A stretch of DNA of 5,981 nucleotides from Candidatus Methanofastidiosia archaeon (GTDB taxonomy: Archaea; Methanobacteriota_B; Thermococci; Methanofastidiosales; NM3), in contig JAHKLV010000230.1 in the NCBI GenBank assembly GCA_020854925.1, forward strand, positions 1 through 5,981, written 5' to 3'. A program made the translations under genes and the position numbers. Shown here piece by piece: positions 1-5,417 of the stretch; position 1 is the stretch's first letter, and each line of letters starts with the position of its first letter. The notes below the pieces were generated by a model. It was given only the letters and a program-made list of their open reading frames with translations, was not told the origin of the DNA and did no database searches.

Positions 1-1889
1 CCGAGCAGTGGTATCTTGACATCACACGGATTAAGGACCAGATAATAGAGAAGAACAAGGCCGTGCGCTGGGTTCCCGAATGGGTGCACAAGCGGTATGA
101 GAACGGCGTCGAAAACGTCGGTGACTGGTGCATCTCCAGACAGCGCTACTGGGGCATGCCCCTGCCCATCTGGATGTGCGAAGACGGCCATATGCTCTGT
201 ATCGGGTCGCGGGCGGAGCTGGAAGAGCGCATGGTGACGGGAACGGACATTCCCGAGCTCCATCGCCCCTATGTGGACAACGTTGCCATCGCCTGCCCCG
301 AATGCGGCAAGGAAATGCGCCGGGTCAAGGATACCGTGGATGTCTGGTTTGATTCGTCCATCGCATCCTGGGCTTCGCTCCACTACCCCCACGAGACGGC
401 ACTCTTCGAGGAGATATGGCCAGCAGACTACGTAGTCGAAGGCAATGACCAAGTAACGAAATGGTTCTACGCCCAGCAGGCGTCGGCTGTCATCACCTTC
501 GGGGAGGTACCGTACCGTGTTGTCCAGATGCACGGATTCGTGTACGACGCCTACGGCGACGCCATGCACAAGTCGACAGGAAATGCCATCGCGCCGGAAG
601 AGGTCATCGAGAAGGAGGGCAGGGACATCTTCCGCTTCTTCACCCTTTGGCACCAGCAACCGTCAGACGACATGAAGTTCTCGTGGGATGACATAGCCGC
701 GGTCCGCAGGATGGTGGGTATCCTCTGGAACGTCTACAAGTTCGCCACCACCTACATGGTGCTTGACGGGTACGACACCGCCACGCCACGCGAAACGGTG
801 GAAGGCGCGCTGCGCACCGAGGACCGCTGGCTTCTCTCTCGTGTAAACAGCCTCATCACCGAGGTACGTACCGCCATGGACGACTTCATGTACCACCGTG
901 CGACGCGGCCCATCATGGACTTTATCGTGGAGGACCTCTCGCGCTGGTACGTGCGCCTCATCCGTTCCCGGACATGGCGCGAGGAAGGGGACCCCGACAA
1001 GGTTGCCGCCTACTACACGCTCCATTACGCCCTATCCACCCTCTCGCGGATAGCAGCACCCGTGCTGCCCTACCTCTCTGAGGAGATATACCGCAACATG
1101 GGCGGAGCACAGGCGTCGGTGCACCTTGACTCGTTCCCCTCTGCGGACGAAACGCTCGTGAACCCCGCCCTCGAGGCCCAGATGGGCGTGGCACGCAAGC
1201 TCGTGGACGCCTGCGCCAACGCACGCCAGAAGGCCGAACTCAAGCAGCGCTGGCCCGTTGCGGCGGTTGTCATAGAAACGGACAACGAGCTGGTATCCGC
1301 CGCGGTGGCCGACCTTGGCGACGTGCTGCGCGAACAGGTCAACGCAAAGGACATCAGGACCGGTACGCTTGCACGCACCGTTACGGCAAAACCGAACTAC
1401 AAGGCGCTGGGCCCCCGCTTCAAGGGTGAGGCCAAGGCGGTGGCGGATGCCATCCTCGCAACCCCGCAGGAACCGATGGTGGCGGCCCTCCGCGAACGGG
1501 GCACATACCAGGCGGGCACGTATGACATCACGGCGTCGGATGTCCTCTTTGAGGAACACATGCCCGAGGGGTGGATTGGCTCGGAAACGGATGTGGGCAA
1601 CGTCTTCGTGCATACGGTGATCACCGACGACCTGCGCACCGAAGCCATGGCACGCGAGCTCGTGCGGCGCATCCAGGAAATGCGTAAGGAATTCGGCCTC
1701 AACGTCGAGGACCGCATACGCGCCACCGTGTCATGCGACTTTGCGGACATCGTCGCCCCTCTGGCAGACCACATAGCGAGCGAGACCCGCGCATCGTCAC
1801 TCACCTTTGGGAACGACGGCACCGGATATGAAAAGAAATGGGCCATCGATGAGAACGAGGCCCGCATCTGGATAGAAAAGGCCCCTTAG
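1..1889 (+). CDS. ileS: Isoleucyl-tRNA synthetase, archaeal type (N-terminus cut by window edge)
   Basis: Cytoplasmic class I synthetase that charges tRNA-Ile with isoleucine. The frame is open from base 3 (first residues EQWYLDI) with no stop before the TAG at 1887-1889, so the gene runs in from the left; the GTG at 63 is internal. About 628 residues are visible of the roughly 1,040-1,060 usual for archaeal IleRS, so the HIGH motif and most of the editing domain are missing. Seen in order: the post-editing motif SRQRYWG (135-155); a Cys-rich knuckle with CPEC near 294-305; VWFDS (342-356); the GNDQ..KWFY segment before the active-site loop; the KMSKS-equivalent AMHKS followed by TGN (561-575); the anticodon-binding helical domain starting at WNVYKF; and an archaeal/eukaryotic-type C-terminal domain (PNYKALGPRFKG). 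The EGNDQ and MHGF context favours Ile over Val specificity. The first KMSKS lysine is replaced by Ala, the second is kept. The gene converges with the pentapeptide gene and overlaps it by 4 bp. Confidence 0.95.
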   Translation, partial: EQWYLDITRIKDQIIEKNKAVRWVPEWVHKRYENGVENVGDWCISRQRYWGMPLPIWMCEDGHMLCIGSRAELEERMVTGTDIPELHRPYVDNVAIACPECGKEMRRVKDTVDVWFDSSIASWASLHYPHETALFEEIWPADYVVEGNDQVTKWFYAQQASAVITFGEVPYRVVQMHGFVYDAYGDAMHKSTGNAIAPEEVIEKEGRDIFRFFTLWHQQPSDDMKFSWDDIAAVRRMVGILWNVYKFATTYMVLDGYDTATPRETVEGALRTEDRWLLSRVNSLITEVRTAMDDFMYHRATRPIMDFIVEDLSRWYVRLIRSRTWREEGDPDKVAAYYTLHYALSTLSRIAAPVLPYLSEEIYRNMGGAQASVHLDSFPSADETLVNPALEAQMGVARKLVDACANARQKAELKQRWPVAAVVIETDNELVSAAVADLGDVLREQVNAKDIRTGTLARTVTAKPNYKALGPRFKGEAKAVADAILATPQEPMVAALRERGTYQAGTYDITASDVLFEEHMPEGWIGSETDVGNVFVHTVITDDLRTEAMARELVRRIQEMRKEFGLNVEDRIRATVSCDFADIVAPLADHIASETRASSLTFGNDGTGYEKKWAIDENEARIWIEKAP

Positions 1890-1896
1890 GGGGTCT
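1879..1896. terminator. Hairpin over the overlapping convergent stop codons, possible bidirectional terminator
   Basis: The arms AGGCCCC (1879-1885) and GGGGTCT (1890-1896) pair over 7 bp with one G-T wobble, around the loop TTAG. Both stop codons lie here: TAG of ileS (1887-1889) and TAA of the minus-strand gene (1886-1888). Read on the minus strand, the hairpin runs directly into a TTTT tract (1879-1876), like an intrinsic terminator. On the plus strand a TTTT run follows about 8 nt after the stem. Archaeal termination depends mainly on T-rich tracts rather than hairpins, so the role is inferred; the inverted repeat itself is plain in the sequence. Confidence 0.45.
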
Positions 1897-2662
1897 CCCA
1901 CACCTTTTCCATCCGCACCGCCTCGACGTCCTCAAAGGAGCAGTCCTTCATGGTCGTTCCCCGAAACTTCACCGCAACGAGTGACGAATCGTCAAATACA
2001 CAACCGGTGAGTCGGGCTCCGCCGAAATCGGTTTGTGCCATGTCGCAACCGATGAAATTCACATCCTCTAGCACGGCGTTACGGAACGTGCAGGCCACGA
2101 GGTCCGCCTCTTGGAAGGTCGCATACTTTATCTGCGAGATCCTGAAGTCGGTGGACAGGATGTCGGCCGATGCGAAGGACGCTTCCAAAAGGTTGCAGTC
2201 GGTAAAGGACGCCTCGGCAAGAGATGCCTTATGAAACAAGCAGCGGGACATGTCGGAAAACCCAAAATCGGTCCTCGCTATCTCCGCCTCGGAAAAGATG
2301 GCGTGGTGCGCATGGCAGCTTTGTGCCTTCACCTTTTCGAGTTCTGCGGCAAACAGGTCCGCCTCGTCAAGGTGTGCCTCTGTGAGCGTCGAATCGGCAA
2401 TGTGCGCCTTAGAAAGCACGGCATGGCGGAGATTCGCGCGCCCGAGGTCGCACTTGCGTATGGTGGCGGCATACAAGTCCGCCTTTTCTAACGTTGCATC
2501 AAAAAGCACGCTACGTTTTATCGACGATTTTCGTAGCACGGCCTCCCGGAGCATGACCCCGGTAAGGTCAGCCTTGCTGATGACCGCCCTCTGGCCTTCG
2601 GGACGCTTGTCCAGCCATGCGGCATGCAAGGACAGGATTGCAGCCAGGTATTCTTCTTCCAC
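1886..2662 (-). CDS. Pentapeptide-repeat protein, right-handed quadrilateral beta-helix
   Basis: A 258-residue protein. After an N-terminal segment of about 25 residues (amphipathic, ILSLHAAWLDKRPEG), residues 26-245 form 44 pentapeptides of the A(D/N)LXX type with no break in register, enough for about 11 coils of a four-sided beta-helix. Core positions are Leu/Ile in residues 33-108 and Ala at 113 and 118. From 123 to 243 they alternate strictly between Phe and Leu/Ile/Met. There is no signal peptide or membrane segment, so a cytoplasmic protein is likely. The start is GTG at 2662, backed by GGGGTGAT 3 nt upstream. The family includes DNA-mimicking gyrase-protecting proteins (Qnr, MfpA) and many proteins of unknown role; nothing here proves which this is. 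The N-terminal HAAWL..G segment followed by repeats is a common layout for generic pentapeptide proteins. It lies 35 bp after the MATE gene, appears to have its own promoter, and converges on ileS. The fold is certain, the function unknown. Confidence 0.93.
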   Translation of the reverse strand: MEEEYLAAILSLHAAWLDKRPEGQRAVISKADLTGVMLREAVLRKSSIKRSVLFDATLEKADLYAATIRKCDLGRANLRHAVLSKAHIADSTLTEAHLDEADLFAAELEKVKAQSCHAHHAIFSEAEIARTDFGFSDMSRCLFHKASLAEASFTDCNLLEASFASADILSTDFRISQIKYATFQEADLVACTFRNAVLEDVNFIGCDMAQTDFGGARLTGCVFDDSSLVAVKFRGTTMKDCSFEDVEAVRMEKVWETP

Positions 2663-2675
2663 TCAATCACCCCTC
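2663..2675 (-). promoter_or_regulatory. Ribosome binding site of the pentapeptide-repeat gene
   Basis: On the minus strand the bases before the GTG start read GAGGGGTGATTGA. GGTGAT matches the archaeal/bacterial anti-Shine-Dalgarno sequence and ends 3 nt before the start, a normal distance for a site that extends to GAT. This site supports GTG at 2662 as the start. Its GGGG forms one arm of the palindrome at 2670-2689. Confidence 0.75.
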
Positions 2676-2689
2676 AGTATACTATGGGG
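2670..2689. repeat. 20-bp imperfect palindrome between MATE and pentapeptide genes
   Basis: CCCC (2670-2673) and GGGG (2686-2689) flank the perfect 8-bp palindrome AGTATACT (2676-2683), with 2-bp mismatched spacers on each side, so 16 of 20 positions are symmetric. It lies over the predicted transcription start (about 2675) of the pentapeptide gene and overlaps its Shine-Dalgarno GGGG. It may be an operator for a dimeric repressor, or in read-through RNA from MATE a weak hairpin that covers the ribosome binding site. The symmetry is seen; the role is inferred. Confidence 0.5.
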
Positions 2690-2697
2690 TGTTCATC

Positions 2698-2705
2698 TTA
2701 TATAA
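2698..2705 (-). promoter_or_regulatory. Archaeal TATA box for the pentapeptide-repeat gene, overlapping the MATE stop codon
   Basis: TTATATAA on the minus strand is close to the archaeal TATA consensus. Its centre (about 2701) is 39 nt before the GTG start. With the usual 25-27 nt to the start of transcription this gives an RNA beginning near 2675, with a leader of about 13 nt that just includes the Shine-Dalgarno site. The box uses the last Ile codon and the TAA stop of the MATE gene. Spacing and composition support a promoter; a purine-rich BRE upstream is not clear. Confidence 0.55.
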
Positions 2706-4116
2706 TGCTATCACATTCGGGGCATTCGGGACGCCCCTCCTCGCTGGGGGCCTTAAGACTGCGAATGAAGGCCATAGCCCAGGTGAAAATAACGACACTG
2801 CCGATCACGTTCCCGACGACAATGCCTGCCCAGATGCCCTTGAGGCCCCATTCCAGGGTCACCCCGAGCACGTACGCCACGGGAAGCGTTGTGATGATGG
2901 TGCGGAAAATGGTGGCGATGAGCGCCTTGGTGCCGTTTCCCGTTCCCTGAAACATGGCGGAGGACTGCATACCGAAGGACGTCGTCGGATAGAAGATGCA
3001 GATGATGCGCAGGAACACGGTGATGTCTGGGGCAAGGTGCGCCGCATTCTCCGCACGGGTAAAGATGGCCGCCACCTGTGGTGCCAGAAGGAACGTGAGC
3101 GCAGCGAGGACGAGCTCGATTTTGAATCCGGTAATGACCGCATGATTCATCGCCAGGCGAAGCCGACCGTACGCCTTCATGCCAAATGCCGCTCCGGTGA
3201 CCGCGGTAACGGCGGTGGCGATGCCAAGGAGCGGCACGATGGCAAGGCTCACCACGCGCCAGCCCGTGGAATACACGGCCACACCATCGCTTCCCGCCAC
3301 TGCCACCACGATGATGTTGAGCGCCAGCATGGATATCGACATGGACATCTGCTGCACCGATGCGGGAAGGCCCACGCGAAGGATCTCGTAGAGCACGCTG
3401 GCATTATAGCGGAAGGAGCGAAGGTGTACCGTAACATACGTGTCGCGCTTGAAGAAGAGCCAGTACCCTAAGAGGAGCGATGACACGAAGAACGAGAGCA
3501 CCGTGGCATATGCGGCCCCGGCAACGCCGAGGTCCAACGTGAAGATGAAGATGGGGTCAAGAATGATATTGAGAATCGAGCCGAGGACGATGGAATACAT
3601 GGCGCGCTTGGTGTCGCCCTCGCCGCGAAGGATGTTATTTGCCACATTCATGAAGAAGAGGATAACCGTTCCCCCGAACATGATGCGTGCATAATCGACG
3701 GTATACGAAAGAACATCATCGGCACCGAGGGCGGAAAATATCCACGGGGAGAGCATGACGCTGGGGACGGTGATAAGGGCCGATATGAGGGCGGTAAGCA
3801 GAATGGCGTGGACCGCAACATCGTCTGCGGCGGCCTTGTCACCTGCCCCGATGCGCCGGGATATGGCGGAGCTGGCGCCGATGCCGATGCCGTTGGAAAG
3901 GCCCATGAGCAAAAAAAGCAGCGGAAAGAAGAACCCCACCGCGGAGAGCGCCCCGGCCCCGAGGCCCGACACCCAAAAGGCATCCACAAGATTGTAAACG
4001 ACCTGCACGGACATGGCAAGCATCATGGGCAAAGCTAGGCGGATAATCGCCTTTTTCGGGTCGCCAAGAAGCATCTTGACGCCCTTTGTCTGTCGGCGGG
4101 GATCCTCTTCTACCAT
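2698..4116 (-). CDS. MATE-family multidrug/cation-coupled efflux transporter
   Basis: A 472-residue inner-membrane antiporter that would expel organic cations or drugs in exchange for H+ or Na+. By eye there are 12 hydrophobic segments, roughly 24-45, 55-80, 98-130, 141-162, 173-193, 196-222, 243-273, 280-313, 330-353, 366-390, 397-420 and 426-452, in two MatE repeats as the family requires. The N-lobe signatures are present: YNLVDAFWVSGLG with Asp45, and NIILDPIF with Asp187. These match the paired N-lobe acidic residues (Asp41, Asp184) known to matter in Pyrococcus furiosus MATE. Length is normal (about 450-480). The ATG at 4116 is supported by GGTGA 6 nt upstream; a later Met at residue 15 (MLLGDP, a common MATE opening) is the alternative start. 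The tail ends in an unusual acidic CPEC-containing stretch. It lies 154 bp behind the epimerase and 35 bp ahead of the pentapeptide gene. The substrate cannot be read from the sequence. Confidence 0.93.
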   Translation of the reverse strand: MVEEDPRRQTKGVKMLLGDPKKAIIRLALPMMLAMSVQVVYNLVDAFWVSGLGAGALSAVGFFFPLLFLLMGLSNGIGIGASSAISRRIGAGDKAAADDVAVHAILLTALISALITVPSVMLSPWIFSALGADDVLSYTVDYARIMFGGTVILFFMNVANNILRGEGDTKRAMYSIVLGSILNIILDPIFIFTLDLGVAGAAYATVLSFFVSSLLLGYWLFFKRDTYVTVHLRSFRYNASVLYEILRVGLPASVQQMSMSISMLALNIIVVAVAGSDGVAVYSTGWRVVSLAIVPLLGIATAVTAVTGAAFGMKAYGRLRLAMNHAVITGFKIELVLAALTFLLAPQVAAIFTRAENAAHLAPDITVFLRIICIFYPTTSFGMQSSAMFQGTGNGTKALIATIFRTIITTLPVAYVLGVTLEWGLKGIWAGIVVGNVIGSVVIFTWAMAFIRSLKAPSEEGRPECPECDSII

Positions 4117-4122
4117 AGTTCT

Positions 4123-4128
4123 TCACCC
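4123..4128 (-). promoter_or_regulatory. Ribosome binding site of the MATE gene
   Basis: GGGTGA on the minus strand sits 6 nt before ATG 4116 and matches the Shine-Dalgarno consensus in its GGTGA part. It favours ATG 4116 over the internal Met codon 14 residues later. It also argues against the GTATAC at about 4139-4144 being the TATA box, since that would start the RNA at the ATG and exclude this site. Confidence 0.65.
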
Positions 4129-4185
4129 GGATGATGTGTGTATACGGTCGCAGGTACCCAAAAGGGAGCATGTCCCCTACAACGA

Positions 4186-4201
4186 GGCCGATGTATCGGC
4201 C
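4186..4201. repeat. 16-bp inverted repeat in the MATE leader region
   Basis: GGCCGAT and ATCGGCC form a perfect 7-bp inverted repeat around GT, about 70 bp before the MATE start codon and 70 bp after the epimerase stop. As DNA it has the size and symmetry of an operator for a dimeric helix-turn-helix repressor. As RNA it would fold into a 6-bp GC-rich stem with a four-base loop, in the MATE leader or the epimerase 3' end. A partial copy of its arm (GCCGATA on the minus strand) recurs at 4264-4270, right after the epimerase stop. Confidence 0.5.
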
Positions 4202-4229
4202 ATGCATCCTAAAACCTCAAAGAAACTCC

Positions 4230-4240
4230 ATAAAAATCTA
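4230..4240 (-). promoter_or_regulatory. T-rich element: candidate MATE TATA box or epimerase terminator
   Basis: The minus strand reads TAGATTTTTAT here, the most T-rich spot of the 154-bp gap. It lies about 31-41 nt past the epimerase stop, where a T5 tract could end that transcript in archaea. Alternatively TTTTTAT is the best TATA-like match that would leave a leader containing the MATE ribosome binding site, with an RNA start near 4207 and a leader of about 90 nt including the inverted repeat at 4186-4201. A second weak candidate is GTTTTAGG at about 4208-4215. The sequence alone does not decide. Confidence 0.3.
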
Positions 4241-4270
4241 TCTGATGGCACGGGGGCCTCCATATCGGCA

Positions 4271-5380
4271 TTATCTCCCGGGGGAAGGAGGCCTTTTGAA
4301 CGACACGGACTTTGCATGTGCAAAGACGGTATCAGACACAGATATGCCGAGCCCGGGCTCTCCGGACGGTTGGAGCGTGCCCTTCTTCATCTTTAACCCC
4401 GAGGAAGGGTCGCTGTGCAGGAACATGAACGTGTCAAGGTCGGCATACACGATGTTTGCATGGGCAAGGGCAAGATGGACAGAAGCGGCTATCGATACCT
4501 GCGTCTCGCTCATGCATCCCACCATGCAGGGCACGGCATACGCCTGGGCGACATCGGCCATCTTCCTTCCTGTGGTGATGCCACCAACCTTGGTGAGCTT
4601 AAGCGTTGCCACATGCATGGCGCCAGCGGCAAGGACCGGTGCAAACGATGAGAGGTCGGTAATCGTCTCATCGGCTGCGATGCGTACGGGGGACTCCTTG
4701 GCTACTGCCGCCATCTCGGCGGCACCGGTAACGGGCTGCTCGATAAACTCAAGGTCAAGGTTCGCGACTTCATGAGCGAAGGCAAGGGCATCTGACACCG
4801 TCATGGCCCCGTTTGCATCCACCCGCAGTGCCACGTCCTTGCCAACCTTGTCCCTTATGGCTGAGACCACCGAGGCGTTGGCTGCAGGGTCGGCACCAAG
4901 CTTGATTTTGAGGGATTGGAACTTCTTTTTCACCCAGAAGGCAGCCTCGCCCACCATGCGTTCCTCGGGGCCGAGACCTACGGTGATGGAGGTGGTAATC
5001 TTCGGTTTATCAAATCCCATGAGCTCGTAGAGCGGAAGGCCGGCATGCTTTCCCACGATGTCCCAGCAGGCGCAGTCAAACGCCGCTTTCACCGCGGGAT
5101 TACCATACGTGATGCCACCGTAAAGAGAGGTGAGCATCTCCGTACGCAAAGGGCTCTTTCCGGCTATCTCACGTGCGAATCGCTCGGAGAAAAAGGCCGC
5201 CGTCTCGGCAGACTCGCCGGTAAGGGAGGTCGGACAGCCGCAGCCGTATCCAACAAGGCCGCATTCCGTGGTAAGGCGTACAAAGAGGCAGGTGGCGTTT
5301 GAGACACCGCCGACAGCCGTAGCAAAAGCATGTTCCAAGGGGAGCTTCCGGTATACGTACTCTATGGTCTGTATCTTCAC
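4271..5380 (-). CDS. Dipeptide epimerase (L-Ala-D/L-Glu epimerase-like), enolase superfamily
   Basis: A 369-residue cytoplasmic Mg2+ enzyme that would invert the alpha-carbon of the second residue of a dipeptide. The N-terminal capping domain (about 1-125) ends in AFDCACWDIVGKHAGLPLYE, followed by the (beta/alpha)7-beta barrel. Visible catalytic residues: the KIK motif with Lys160 (and Lys158) on beta 2; metal ligands Asp188 (RVDANG), Glu214 (FIEQP) and Asp237 (AADET); and the second base Lys261 in LKLTKVGG. GCMSE (289-292) and ADLD (313-316) near the C-terminus follow; the DxD is the element that binds the dipeptide ammonium group in this family and argues against OSBS or muconate cycloisomerase. 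The usual GE of the cap strand (GYGEx.P) is Cys here (GYGCGCP, 44-50). The start is GTG 5380; an in-frame TAG two codons upstream excludes a longer form. There is no good Shine-Dalgarno, and a TATA box at 5403-5413 predicts a leaderless mRNA. It lies 37 bp after the membrane regulator gene. The exact dipeptide is not determinable. Confidence 0.9.
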   Translation of the reverse strand: MKIQTIEYVYRKLPLEHAFATAVGGVSNATCLFVRLTTECGLVGYGCGCPTSLTGESAETAAFFSERFAREIAGKSPLRTEMLTSLYGGITYGNPAVKAAFDCACWDIVGKHAGLPLYELMGFDKPKITTSITVGLGPEERMVGEAAFWVKKKFQSLKIKLGADPAANASVVSAIRDKVGKDVALRVDANGAMTVSDALAFAHEVANLDLEFIEQPVTGAAEMAAVAKESPVRIAADETITDLSSFAPVLAAGAMHVATLKLTKVGGITTGRKMADVAQAYAVPCMVGCMSETQVSIAASVHLALAHANIVYADLDTFMFLHSDPSSGLKMKKGTLQPSGEPGLGISVSDTVFAHAKSVSFKRPPSPGR

Positions 5381-5402
5381 GTGCTATCAGCCCCTGCACT
5401 GC

Positions 5403-5413
5403 TTAAATATATT
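5403..5413 (-). promoter_or_regulatory. Archaeal TATA box for the epimerase gene (leaderless-type spacing)
   Basis: The minus strand reads AATATATTTAA just past the TGA of the regulator gene. Its centre (about 5408) is 28 nt before the GTG start, so the usual 26-27 nt spacing puts the first transcribed base at or within 2 nt of the start codon. This agrees with the weak Shine-Dalgarno in front of that GTG (only GGGGCTGAT, imperfect). The box is the most AT-rich stretch of the right half of the window. Confidence 0.55.
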
Positions 5414-5417
5414 GTCA

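Noticed and set aside
63..65. GTG at 63 as the start of ileS
   Set aside because: The frame is open to the left edge with conserved IleRS residues (EQWYLDI..IKDQI), so the true start lies outside the window.
1032..1613. Minus-strand open frame of 193 codons within ileS
   Set aside because: Antisense to conserved IleRS sequence; Arg/His/Cys-rich translation with no family resemblance.
1886..2662. Tandem DNA repeat or CRISPR-like array in the pentapeptide gene
   Set aside because: The periodicity is at the protein level (5 and 10 residues); the DNA copies differ widely, with no identical spacer-separated repeats.
2617..3471. Long plus-strand open frame of 284 codons
   Set aside because: It lies antisense to the MATE gene, has a His/Arg/Gly-rich low-complexity composition with no recognisable domain, and is explained as a mirror of the GC-rich codon pattern.
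4139..4144. GTATAC before MATE as its TATA box
   Set aside because: It would place the RNA start at the ATG and leave out the good GGTGA ribosome binding site at 4123-4127.
4117..4270. Riboswitch or small RNA in the MATE leader
   Set aside because: Small hairpins are possible (4164-4176, 4186-4201), but no known riboswitch core motif was recognised, so only the inverted repeat is reported.
4131..4775. Plus-strand open frame of 214 codons over the MATE leader and epimerase end
   Set aside because: Mostly antisense to the epimerase, whose catalytic motifs are intact; no ribosome binding site or domain was seen.
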